From contig JAHBXB010000001.1 of the NCBI GenBank assembly GCA_019636655.1, positions 310,001 through 374,000 on the forward strand: a DNA stretch of 64,000 bases. The letters are read 5' to 3'. Positions 43,229 through 51,612 of the stretch are shown in pieces. The DNA is from Phycisphaeraceae bacterium (GTDB taxonomy: Bacteria; Planctomycetota; Phycisphaerae; Phycisphaerales; UBA1924). The notes beneath the pieces are model-generated. The model was not told where the DNA came from. It ran no database searches and saw nothing but the letters and a program-made list of their open reading frames with translations. The first letter of the stretch is position 1. Every line of letters begins with the position of its first letter. Position numbers and translations under genes: made by a program.

Positions 43229-44193
43229 TGGCCACGACGATGCCCCGCCGTTACGCTCTCATCTCGCCCTGCCGCAACGAAGCGCAGTACATGCGACGGA
43301 CGCTCGACAGCACGATCGCGCAGACCGTGCCGCCCGCGCTGTGGGTGATTGTGGACGACGGTTCGACGGACGAGACGGCGGCGATTCTGGATGAGTACGC
43401 CTCGAGGCACCCCTTTATCCGCGTCGTCAAGCGCCCGGACCGCGGGGTCCGCAGCGTCGGGCCCGGCGTGATCGAAGCGTTCTACGCCGGCCTCGACACG
43501 GTGGCGCTCGACCAGTTCGACTATGTGTGTAAGTTTGATCTCGACCTGGAGATGCCACCGGGATACTTCGAGATCCTGATGAAGCGCATGGAGGCGGAGC
43601 CCCGCCTGGGCACCTGCAGCGGAAAGCCCTACTACCCGGACCCGGCGACGGGCCGGCTGATCAGCGAGAAGTGCGGCGACGAGATGTCCGTCGGGATGAC
43701 CAAGTTCTACCGTGTCGAGTGCTTCCGCGAGATCGGGGGGTTTGTCCGCGAGGTCATGTGGGACGGCATCGACTGCCACCGCTGCCGCATGCTCGGCTGG
43801 ATCGCCGCTTCCTGGGACGACCCGGACCTGCGGTTCAAGCACTTGCGAGCCATGGGTTCGAGCCACAAGGGCATCTGGACGGGCCGGGCGCGGCACGGGT
43901 TTGGCCAGTATTTCATGGGCACGTCCCTGCCCTACATGACGGCCAGCGCCCTGTTCCGAATGACCCGCCCGCCGCTGGTTGTCGGCGGGGCCGCGATGTG
44001 GTGGGGCTATGTGTCCAGCATGCTCGCGGGGAAGCCGCGATTCGGCGACGCCCCGTTCCGCCGCTTTCTCAACTCCTACCAGTGGCGATGCCTGCTCCGC
44101 GGCAAGGCCGCCGCGACGCGGGATCTCAATCGACGGCAGGGGGATCTCTGGCACAAGCGGCGCGGCATGCACGCGGGGACGTCGCCCCAATGA
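43228..44193 (+). CDS. Family 2 glycosyltransferase
   Basis: A 321-residue GT-A enzyme with LISPCRNEAQYMRRTLDSTI, VIVDDGSTDETAAI and a metal-binding FDLDLEMPPGY. The start ATG 43228 shares its first base with the stop of the asparagine-synthase-type gene (TGATG), and its stop overlaps the next start (ATGA), so translation is coupled on both sides. Residues after about 240 are basic and partly hydrophobic, suggesting membrane association. Specificity is unknown. Confidence 0.88.
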   Translation: MATTMPRRYALISPCRNEAQYMRRTLDSTIAQTVPPALWVIVDDGSTDETAAILDEYASRHPFIRVVKRPDRGVRSVGPGVIEAFYAGLDTVALDQFDYVCKFDLDLEMPPGYFEILMKRMEAEPRLGTCSGKPYYPDPATGRLISEKCGDEMSVGMTKFYRVECFREIGGFVREVMWDGIDCHRCRMLGWIAASWDDPDLRFKHLRAMGSSHKGIWTGRARHGFGQYFMGTSLPYMTASALFRMTRPPLVVGGAAMWWGYVSSMLAGKPRFGDAPFRRFLNSYQWRCLLRGKAAATRDLNRRQGDLWHKRRGMHAGTSPQ

Positions 44194-44990
44194 TCGCGCC
44201 GGATCCACTCTCTGAGCTCTCGTTCATCGAGTTGATGGGCTTCACGCTGCACCGGGTCAGCCTCGCCGCAGCGGTCGACCACATCGCGAAGGCCATTGAT
44301 CGCGGTCGGGGCGGATGGGTGCTCACACCCAACCTCGACATCATCCGGCGGATCGTGACCGATCCGTCGTTTGCGGCGCTCGTGAGCGGCACCACGCTCC
44401 GTCTTGCCGATGGCATGCCCCTGGTCTGGGCCAGTCGTCTGAAGGGGACCCCACTCCCCGAGCGGGTCGCGGGATCAGACATGATCTGGTCGCTGAGCCA
44501 GCGCGCGGCGGGGGAGGGGCGATCGGTTTTTCTGCTCGGGGGTAACCCCGGCGCGGCCGATGACGCGGCGAGGATCCTCGCGGAGCGGTACCCGGGACTG
44601 AAGATCGCCGGCACCGAGTGCCCGGCACTTGGATTCGAGAGAGATCCCGACGCCATGGCCGCCCTTCAGGCCCGGCTCCTCGGGGCGCGGCCCGACATCG
44701 TCTACGTCGCCCTCGGGTCGCCAAAGCAGGAACGCCTGATTCAGGTGCTCTGGCCGGCGATGCCGTCGGCCTGGTTTCTTGGCATCGGCATCAGTTTCAG
44801 CTACGTGAGCGGGGACGTGAGGCGGGCACCGATGTGGATGCGCCGGACCGGTCTGGAGTGGGTCTACAGACTCTCACAGGAGCCCGGGCGGTTGGCCAGG
44901 CGGTACCTGGTGGAGGGTGTCCCGTTTGCCGTTCGGCTATTCTGGCGGTCGCTCAAAGAGCGACGCCAAGGCACCCTAGTTTCCCTGTGA
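44190..44990 (+). CDS. WecG/TagA/CpsF-family glycosyltransferase
   Basis: A 266-residue enzyme of the family that adds N-acetylmannosamine(uronic acid) or related sugars to a lipid-linked primer. Diagnostic parts are VLTPNLDIIRRI, LRLADGMPLVWASRL with the catalytic-type Asp, VFLLGGNPGAADDAA and DIVYVALGSPKQERLI. It closes the long plus-strand transferase run that began at 30080. No terminator is visible after it, and 247 bp separate it from the next operon. Confidence 0.92.
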   Translation: MIAPDPLSELSFIELMGFTLHRVSLAAAVDHIAKAIDRGRGGWVLTPNLDIIRRIVTDPSFAALVSGTTLRLADGMPLVWASRLKGTPLPERVAGSDMIWSLSQRAAGEGRSVFLLGGNPGAADDAARILAERYPGLKIAGTECPALGFERDPDAMAALQARLLGARPDIVYVALGSPKQERLIQVLWPAMPSAWFLGIGISFSYVSGDVRRAPMWMRRTGLEWVYRLSQEPGRLARRYLVEGVPFAVRLFWRSLKERRQGTLVSL

Positions 44991-45237
44991 AAGCCCCTAG
45001 TTGTATTCTCCTGAGAAGGTGGAATGCCTGCTTTGGGGGTGGGACTGGACCGGTTATTCGTTCAGGGTGCGCCAGTCTTTGCTCACCTGACTAGGTGGCG
45101 CTTCCACTTCGGCCTGCGCGTTGTATAGTTGCCCCTATCAGTGATCGTCTGCCGGCGAGGCCAGGGAGCGGGACCGGTGATGTGGTGAGTTACCGGAACC
45201 AGGCCGACATTCGTTGTCAGGCGATGGGAAAGGCAGG
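44991..45237 (+). promoter_or_regulatory. Leader/promoter region of the exosortase operon
   Basis: A gene-free stretch of 247 bp. A candidate promoter is TATAGT at 45124-45129 with a weak TTCCAC at 45102-45107 (16-base spacer), which would leave an untranslated leader of about 100 bases. CCGGT and ACCGG near 45175-45198 can pair within that leader. The change of gene content here suggests a fresh transcription start, but no strong consensus promoter is seen. Confidence 0.35.
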
Positions 45238-46200
45238 ATGGCTGTGCGTATCGGTGCTGCGAGTCTTGTGGGGGATTCCTCCGCAACGGAGGCCGGCGGT
45301 CGGATTCGACGCGTACAGAGTGTCGTTCTTTTGGCCGGGACGGTGCGCCATACGGATTTGGGCCGGGCGATCAGCCGCTCGCTGGTTGACCTACCAGTCC
45401 GTTCCGGCGAGACCGTGCTGACCTTCTGGCGTGACCAGGTCAGCCGATTCGGCGAGCGGTACGGCCTTCAGAATACTCCCTTGCGGGTGGTCGTGGATCG
45501 TGCTTCGACGCGCCCGGCGGTTCGCGATGAGGGCGGCCCCTTGGGCGTCGTGATCGAGAACGATGTTGCCGAGTTCCGCGGCACGGGCGGCCTGCTCCGT
45601 GACCTTACAGCCGGGTACGAGCCCGATGACTACATCGTGGTGGCCAATGGTGCACAGGTATTGCTGCGGCCGCTCCCCGATCTCATTGAGTTGCTGGCGC
45701 AGGCCCTTGGGGACATCAACCTCCTGGCCCATGACGACGGCTCGCCCGTGGGGCTGATGCTCGTGTCGTGCAGGGCGCTCAGGGCGATCAAGGACCGTGG
45801 CTTCGTCGACTTCAAGGAGCAGGCGCTGCCCGAACTTGCCAAGTCGTTCGACGTCCGGGTTGTCACCGTCTCCTTCGCCGCGGCCAAGCCGATCCGCAAT
45901 GCCAGCGGGTACCTCACCGCGCTCTGGCACCTGCACCGCAGCGACGAGGGGCTTCCGGACGAGCCGGATCCGTTCCTTGAGGATTGGTTCGATACTTTCG
46001 GCATCATCGAGCCCGGCGCCTCGGTCGATCCGACGGCTCGCATCCACGACTCCGTCGTTCTGGATGGCGCTCGGGTTGGCGCGGGCGCCGTGCTGGTCCG
46101 CTCCGTGGTCTGCCGCGGCGGTGTCGTCCGTCCCGGTGAAGTCGTTACGGACCAAGTGGTAGGGGCGGGTACAAAGCTCCGGCGGCTGGTAGGTCGCTAG
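45238..46200 (+). CDS. Degenerate nucleotidyltransferase-like protein with C-terminal beta-helix
   Basis: A 320-residue protein with the outline of a sugar-nucleotide pyrophosphorylase: VVLLAGTVRHTDLGRAISRS (residues 29-48) sits where the family has the GGxGxRL...PKP signature, EFRGTGGLLRDL matches the GTAGAL stretch, and a short left-handed beta-helix ends the protein (IIEPGASVDPTARIHDSVVL). The second Gly, the Arg/Lys of the signature and the metal-binding Asp (NGAQ at 137-140 in place of NGD) are lost, so it is probably inactive. ATG 45238 is used; TTG 45214 is an alternative. It is the first gene of the exosortase operon. Confidence 0.75.
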   Translation: MAVRIGAASLVGDSSATEAGGRIRRVQSVVLLAGTVRHTDLGRAISRSLVDLPVRSGETVLTFWRDQVSRFGERYGLQNTPLRVVVDRASTRPAVRDEGGPLGVVIENDVAEFRGTGGLLRDLTAGYEPDDYIVVANGAQVLLRPLPDLIELLAQALGDINLLAHDDGSPVGLMLVSCRALRAIKDRGFVDFKEQALPELAKSFDVRVVTVSFAAAKPIRNASGYLTALWHLHRSDEGLPDEPDPFLEDWFDTFGIIEPGASVDPTARIHDSVVLDGARVGAGAVLVRSVVCRGGVVRPGEVVTDQVVGAGTKLRRLVGR

Positions 46201-46209
46201 CAGCACAGC

Positions 46210-47097
46210 ATGAAGCTCAGAGCGGCGGCAAGGAATGGCTGGAGATCGTGGCATCTCGCCCTGCTGCTGGTGTACTGCTCCGCCGGTATCGCGCTCACCT
46301 GGCCGGCATGGCGCGACCTGTTTGAGGTTGCGGTTGAGGACGAGGAATCGAGCCACATCCTGCTCGTTCCACTTGTTGCCCTCTGGCTCGCTTGGGTTCG
46401 GCGTGCACGATTGCGCAATGTTCGTCCAACCGGCACGATGATTGGTCCAGTGCTCGTCGCTGCCGGATGGATCCTGGGGGCCTTCGGTTTCAATAACGCT
46501 TACCAGTCCCTGTGGCAAGCGGGGGCTGTCGTGCTCGTCGCTGGCTGCGCCCTGACGGTTCTCGGGACCGGGGTGCTGTTCCGACTCTTTCCGGCATTCG
46601 CGGTGCTCGTGTTTCTGGTCCCGGTTCCCGGCCAGGTCCGAGAGACGATCGCCCTTCCCCTGCAGACGGCGACCGCGGCGACCACCCAGATGGTGCTGGA
46701 GGTCTTCGGCGTGGCGGTTGAACGCTCGGCCAACCTGATGATCGTGAATGGCCGCGAGGTTGCAGTCGCCGAGGCGTGCAACGGCTTGAGGATGGTGTTC
46801 GCGTTGTTTCTGGTCGGGTACGCGTTCGCCTTCGCCCTGCCGCTTCGCGCTTACGCCCGAGTTCTGGTCATTGCATTCAGCCCGATTGCGGCGACAGGGT
46901 GCAACGTCCTGCGCCTCGTGCCTACCGTTCTGCTGTACGCGTATGCCCCGCAGTATGCGGACCGCTTCCACGCGGTCAGCGGCTGGCTGATGTTGCCGGT
47001 CGCCTTCGGGCTGCTTCTCGGGCTGATCAGCCTGCTGCGCTGGGCACTAATACCGGTGTCCAGGTACACCCTGGCTTACCAGCCGACGACGGCCTAG
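46210..47097 (+). CDS. Exosortase (archaeo/exosortase family transpeptidase)
   Basis: Exosortases are inner-membrane cysteine transpeptidases that cut proteins at a C-terminal PEP-CTERM-like signal and pass them to another anchor. This 295-residue protein has about eight hydrophobic segments and the complete catalytic triad: Cys190 in VAEACNGLRMVFALFLVGYA, Arg235 in NVLRLV and His254 in FHAVSGWLML. The following epsI gene, the Wzz protein and the sugar-phosphate transferase make up the usual exosortase/EPS neighbourhood. It resembles the single-gene planctomycetal type. Its likely substrate lies at 56476-56949. Confidence 0.95.
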   Translation: MKLRAAARNGWRSWHLALLLVYCSAGIALTWPAWRDLFEVAVEDEESSHILLVPLVALWLAWVRRARLRNVRPTGTMIGPVLVAAGWILGAFGFNNAYQSLWQAGAVVLVAGCALTVLGTGVLFRLFPAFAVLVFLVPVPGQVRETIALPLQTATAATTQMVLEVFGVAVERSANLMIVNGREVAVAEACNGLRMVFALFLVGYAFAFALPLRAYARVLVIAFSPIAATGCNVLRLVPTVLLYAYAPQYADRFHAVSGWLMLPVAFGLLLGLISLLRWALIPVSRYTLAYQPTTA

Positions 47098-47119
47098 AGC
47101 CGCCAGAAAGGGGGACCGT

Positions 47120-47797
47120 GTGGCGGGCAATCTGGCGAAGATCCTGACCGCTGTTCTCCTCCTCGGCGTCATGATCGACGTCAGCGGTCGTCCGCCGGCG
47201 GTGGATGCCGACCCCTACCACACCCAAGTCAGGGCCGCGGTCGCCCGCATTCCCACACGTATCGGCGTCTGGAGCGGCGTCGACGAGCCGGTTCCACCCG
47301 CCGCGAGGGCCCTGCTTCGCCCCAACGCCATCTTCTCTCGCGCGTATTCCGACCCGGTCACGGGCCAGACTGCCACCCTAGTTCTTGTCCAGTGCCGGGA
47401 TGGCCGAGGCATGATGGGCCACTACCCGCCCGTGTGTTATCCGGCCCATGGGTGGGAGGAGGGTGAGCCCGAGATTCCGGTCGACGTTCAGGTGGCTGGT
47501 CAGACGATCCCGATGACTCGCTATTCGTATGTGCAGGGAGGGTTCAACCGCCGAAAAACAAAGGTGATCTATGGGTTCTTTGTCATCCCGCGTACGGGAT
47601 TGGCACGGGAGATGGACGGTGTGAGAAGGGCAGCCTCTGATTACCGAACGCGGGGACTTGGCGCTGCCCAGGTGCAGGTCATCCTCGGCGACGGGCTGTC
47701 ACGGGCCGAGGAGGCCGCGATGGTCAGGGAGCTGCTGGCCCCTGTGGTTCCCGTCATCGACCTGATCCGATCGGGCGAGGTGGAGTCGACGCGTTGA
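47120..47797 (+). CDS. Exosortase-associated EpsI-family protein
   Basis: A 225-residue protein of the EpsI (DUF3485) family, a constant partner of exosortases that is sometimes fused to them. One N-terminal hydrophobic segment (AKILTAVLLLGVMIDVSG) anchors it; the periplasmic part carries the family motif HYPPVCYPAHGW (101-112) with Cys106, and ends with VQVILGDGLSRAEEAAMVRE. GTG 47120 follows the exosortase stop by 22 bp. Its biochemical role is not known. Confidence 0.9.
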   Translation: MAGNLAKILTAVLLLGVMIDVSGRPPAVDADPYHTQVRAAVARIPTRIGVWSGVDEPVPPAARALLRPNAIFSRAYSDPVTGQTATLVLVQCRDGRGMMGHYPPVCYPAHGWEEGEPEIPVDVQVAGQTIPMTRYSYVQGGFNRRKTKVIYGFFVIPRTGLAREMDGVRRAASDYRTRGLGAAQVQVILGDGLSRAEEAAMVRELLAPVVPVIDLIRSGEVESTR

Positions 47798-50187
47798 GCA
47801 CGAGCATCGAGGTTGTTGATCGCCGCCGCGATGGCGAACTGGCCCCGGCCGGCGGCTTCATGCCGCCCGCCGCGCCAGCCGGCGGCGGCGCCAACGGCCT
47901 GGCGATGATCCATCGGCTGCTGCGGGGCCGCTACCTCGCCGCGCTCCTGCTCGCGATGGCCGGCGCTGTCGCCGGCGCCTCGGCCGGTTGGATGCGGGGG
48001 AGCGAGCTCTACACGAGTGAGGGGCAGATCTACGTCCAGACGGAGCTGACGCCGCTGCTCTCCCAGATTCCGGAGAACCGATCCAGCAATCCACGCAGCT
48101 TCGTGGAGATCCAGATCAAGCGGCTCAAGTCCCCGGCGGTCATCGAAGAGGTCGTCGATGGCGATGGTTGGAAGTCGCTCAACCGCCCGGGTGGGCCCGA
48201 GGGGCAGCGGTGGATCAAGCGGATGCTGTTTGTGAACTCGGATATCCGAGTGCCTGAACTCATCAACGTGGTCTTCATGGACCCCAACCCGCGGGCCGCG
48301 CAGCTTGTGGTTGAGCAGGTCATCCGGGCGTACGAATCTCAGTATTCCGACAAGCAACGGATCGATGACGCCAAGAAGATCGAGGAGCTCAAGGCCCTCC
48401 GCGAGGAGAAGTCGCAGAAGATCGAGGACCTCAACAGCCACATGCTCGCCGAGGCGATGGAGTTCGGAACCGATGACCTGACGGCCCGCAAGGAGATCAC
48501 CCAGAAGCGGGTCCGGGACACCGAGGAGGAGCTCGACCGGATCGACCGCGAGCTCGCCAATCGTGCCGCCGCCGCCGAGCGAAACCCCGGCGACAGCGAG
48601 AACGCCAACGACCGCTCGCCGAGCGAGATCGCCGCGGTCGACAACCAGATGCGGCAGTACCTCCAGGATCGCATCACCCTCGCCGGAGAGATCGACAGCC
48701 TCCGGCTCAGGCTCGGCGAGAATCACCCGGATCTCCGCTCCCGGCGGGACCGGCTTGAGCTCATCGAAGACAACATCAAGAACTACGCCAAGATCTGGAA
48801 CGACCGGGCCCGTGCCGGGGTCGCCGCGCCGGCCAACCCGGCCGGCGCGGTCGTCCCGCTTCTGGAGAGCACCAGCCAGCTCCAGGCGAAGCGAGCGTCG
48901 AACGCGAAGCTGCTCGAGGCCTATCGCGCCGAAGACCAGCGTGTGGGCAACGCCAAGCTCCGAGTCGATCCGCTGCGAGACCAGCTCGCCTACGAGCGGG
49001 GCCAGTACAAGGAAATCAACCAGCGCATCGACCAGCTCACGATCGAGTCGCGCAGCCTGAACAACCTCACCGGCAAAATCCAGATTGAGAGCTACGGCTC
49101 GCTCCCGGACCAGCCCAAGGACAGCCGCAAGAAGTGGGCCGCGGTCGGCCTCGTGGCCGGTGGGGGGTTTCCCATCGCCGTCATCCTGCTCATCGGGCTC
49201 CTCGATCGCCGCTACCGCTATTCCGATGAGGCCAGCGAGGCTAACGCCAGCGTCCCGTTGCTCGGCATCCTCCCTCACCTTCCCAGGCACCTGGGCAGCC
49301 CGGAGGACGCCGCCGCGGCCGCTCACTGCGTCCACCGCATCCGCTCCCTGCTGCAACTCGCCGGCCCGGCGAGAAAGACGTTCGCCGTGACCAGCTCGGT
49401 CGCGGGCGACGGTAAGACCAGCCTCGCGCTTTCGCTGGGCCTCTCGTATGCCGCGGCCGGTTCTCGCACGTTGCTGATCGATTTCGATCTCATCGGGGCC
49501 GGGCTTACCTCTAGCCTTTCGGCCAAAACCGACCACGGCATCGGTGACGTGATCAGCGGCGCAGCGCCGGACGCCGCCGCTCGTATCGTCCAAACCCGCA
49601 CCGAGAACCTCTGGCTCCTTCCCTGCGCGAGAGGCGACGACCGGCACGCCAGCCGCCTCTCTGCGGCCCTCGTTCGGCGCACGATCGATTCTGTTCGTGA
49701 CGCCTACGACGTCGTCATCATTGATACCGGCCCGATCCTCGGCAGCCTGGAGGCGGCGTTCGTCAGCGCCGTCGTCGACGGTGTGATCCTTGTCGTCGGA
49801 CGCGGCCGCCACCGCTCTCACGTCGAGCGGGCGCTGGCCCAGCTCAACTCCGTGGGGGCCAACCTCATGGGCCTGGTGTTCAACCGCGCCTCGTCCTTCG
49901 ACTTCCGCAAGTCCGTGACGAGCGGCTCGATGCGGTCGGTCGGCGAGCACCACGTCCCCGCGGGCCCCGACCACCCCGCCGCGAAGCGTGACAAGGAGCT
50001 CCGCCGTCTCAGCCCTGTCGCCCAGACGGTCGTCATCGATGTGCAGACCGTGCCCGACGACCCCAACGGGACGCCGCATGCCAACGGAGCGCCGAACGGG
50101 GCCTCGGGAAACGGCCCCTCCGCCCCTCCGCCCCCAGCCCCCCCCGCCCCGGCCGGCAGCGCGGGCGGAGGCTCACGCGATCGGTAG
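47794..50187 (+). CDS. Wzz-type chain-length protein fused to BY-kinase-like ATPase
   Basis: A 797-residue co-polymerase. TM1 lies at about residues 47-66, a Wzz periplasmic domain with coiled coil runs from about 70 to 445, and TM2 with the Pro-rich SLPDQPKD motif follows (436-470). The cytoplasmic ATPase has Walker A SSVAGDGKTS (534-543, Lys541), Walker A' LIDFDL (561-566) and Walker B VVIIDTGP (about 640-647). The C-terminal tail contains no tyrosine, so the usual autophosphorylation cluster is absent; it ends in a Pro/Gly/Ala stretch. It starts at TTG 47794, overlapping the epsI stop (TTGA). Confidence 0.9.
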   Translation: MSTSIEVVDRRRDGELAPAGGFMPPAAPAGGGANGLAMIHRLLRGRYLAALLLAMAGAVAGASAGWMRGSELYTSEGQIYVQTELTPLLSQIPENRSSNPRSFVEIQIKRLKSPAVIEEVVDGDGWKSLNRPGGPEGQRWIKRMLFVNSDIRVPELINVVFMDPNPRAAQLVVEQVIRAYESQYSDKQRIDDAKKIEELKALREEKSQKIEDLNSHMLAEAMEFGTDDLTARKEITQKRVRDTEEELDRIDRELANRAAAAERNPGDSENANDRSPSEIAAVDNQMRQYLQDRITLAGEIDSLRLRLGENHPDLRSRRDRLELIEDNIKNYAKIWNDRARAGVAAPANPAGAVVPLLESTSQLQAKRASNAKLLEAYRAEDQRVGNAKLRVDPLRDQLAYERGQYKEINQRIDQLTIESRSLNNLTGKIQIESYGSLPDQPKDSRKKWAAVGLVAGGGFPIAVILLIGLLDRRYRYSDEASEANASVPLLGILPHLPRHLGSPEDAAAAAHCVHRIRSLLQLAGPARKTFAVTSSVAGDGKTSLALSLGLSYAAAGSRTLLIDFDLIGAGLTSSLSAKTDHGIGDVISGAAPDAAARIVQTRTENLWLLPCARGDDRHASRLSAALVRRTIDSVRDAYDVVIIDTGPILGSLEAAFVSAVVDGVILVVGRGRHRSHVERALAQLNSVGANLMGLVFNRASSFDFRKSVTSGSMRSVGEHHVPAGPDHPAAKRDKELRRLSPVAQTVVIDVQTVPDDPNGTPHANGAPNGASGNGPSAPPPPAPPAPAGSAGGGSRDR

Positions 50188-50196
50188 AGTTGAACC

Positions 50197-51612
50197 ATGG
50201 TCGGACTCGCCGGAACAGGCAGGGAGCACACGGTCTGGGGTCTCGACGCGGTCGCGCTCCAGGCCCGCTTCTGGGCGTCGCGCGGCGTGCAGGTGGTCCG
50301 CCTCGGGGAACCGTCGCAGATCGTCGATCACGCCGAGCTCTTCCTCCTGACGAGCCAATCCACGCTTGCGTTCTTTGACCTTCCCGCGCTCCTCGAGTGG
50401 CTCTCTTGGACCGAGCCCGACCTCACATTCCTCCGCCTCCACGACACCAGCGACCAGGGCTACCGCGAGGTCCTCGCCACTGGGAAAGACGGTCGATTCG
50501 CGGGGTTCCGTCGCGTGTATCGCGGCGGGCCGCGCGAGGTTGCCAGGGTCGCCGTGACAACTGACGCCCGCCTGGCTCAACTCTGGCAAGGCTCGCCGGA
50601 TCCGCTGTCCGGATGGAAGCTCCTCCGCCGGATGGTGCGGCGCGGCAACCGCGCTGCGACCAGTGTTGATGCACGTGTCTACGACTCGCGCGAGCCCGAG
50701 GATGTCGCGCGGTACATCCGCGACCTGGTGCAGGTCTGGCGACGCCCCGATGCGACGATCCCCAGGGTGCGGCGGATCGCCAGCGGTGTGTGGGCCGACG
50801 AGGGCGTCAGCGTCCCCTCCGGCGTCAGCATGAGCGGGCCATTGTGGATCGGCGCCGGCCGCACGCTCGAACCCGGCGCTTCCGCCGTCGGCCCGGCGGT
50901 GATGTGGGATCGGCCCGAAGCCCGGCCGCCGATCGATGAGATCAAGTGGCTCGAACTCGAGGCCCTCAACCCGCCGGACCAGCCCCGGCCGAAGTACAAA
51001 GGCCGCCCGGCGCGGGCCGTCAAGCGGGTGTTCGATCTTGCGTTCGCGTCGCTGGCGCTGCTCGCCTCCCTCCCGCTCTACCCGCTCATTGCGCTGGCGA
51101 TCTACCTGGAAGACGGGCGTCCGATTTTCTTCGGCCACCTGCGAGAGTCCGTGGGCGGCCGCGAGTTCAAGTGCCTGAAGTTCCGATCGATGCGGCGCGA
51201 TGCGGAGCACATCAAGGCCATGCTCAAGGAGAAGAACCAGGCCGACGGGCCTCAGTTCTACATGGAGAACGATCCGCGTCTTACAAGGGTCGGACGCTTC
51301 CTCCGTAAGACGCAGCTCGACGAGATCCCGCAGTTTATTAACGTGCTCAAGGGTGACATGGCCATCGTCGGGCCGCGGCCGAGCCCGTTCGACGAGAACC
51401 AGTTCTGTCCCGCGTGGCGCGAAGCCAGGCTGAGCGTGCGCCCTGGCGTTACCGGCCTCTGGCAGATCCGCCGTACCCGCGCCGCCGGGTCCGATTTCCA
51501 GGAGTGGATCAAGTACGACATCGAGTACGTCGAGAAGCAGTCGCTCGCCCTGGACCTGTGGATCATCTGGCGGACGATCGTCCTCGTGTTCCGCGGGGTG
51601 GCGAGGCAATGA
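50197..51612 (+). CDS. Initiating sugar-phosphate transferase fused to degenerate nucleotidyltransferase module
   Basis: A 471-residue protein. Residues 273-465 are a polyprenyl-phosphate glycosyl-1-phosphate transferase (WcaJ/PglC-type, Bac_transf): KRVFDLAFASLALLAS, EFKCLKFRSM, TRVGRFLRKTQLDEIPQF and GDMAIVGPRPSPFDE, which starts glycan assembly on undecaprenyl phosphate. Only one membrane segment precedes it. Residues 1-250 are not the usual membrane region but a soluble module like a decayed nucleotidyltransferase followed by a short beta-helix (WADEGVSVPSGVSMSGPLWI), the same layout as the 45238 gene. It ends in an ATGA overlap with the TPR gene. Confidence 0.88.
   Translation: MVGLAGTGREHTVWGLDAVALQARFWASRGVQVVRLGEPSQIVDHAELFLLTSQSTLAFFDLPALLEWLSWTEPDLTFLRLHDTSDQGYREVLATGKDGRFAGFRRVYRGGPREVARVAVTTDARLAQLWQGSPDPLSGWKLLRRMVRRGNRAATSVDARVYDSREPEDVARYIRDLVQVWRRPDATIPRVRRIASGVWADEGVSVPSGVSMSGPLWIGAGRTLEPGASAVGPAVMWDRPEARPPIDEIKWLELEALNPPDQPRPKYKGRPARAVKRVFDLAFASLALLASLPLYPLIALAIYLEDGRPIFFGHLRESVGGREFKCLKFRSMRRDAEHIKAMLKEKNQADGPQFYMENDPRLTRVGRFLRKTQLDEIPQFINVLKGDMAIVGPRPSPFDENQFCPAWREARLSVRPGVTGLWQIRRTRAAGSDFQEWIKYDIEYVEKQSLALDLWIIWRTIVLVFRGVARQ

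Noticed and set aside
47641-50079. An 812-codon minus-strand open frame opposite the Wzz-ATPase
   Set aside because: The plus strand encodes intact Walker motifs; the antisense frame is a codon-bias shadow.
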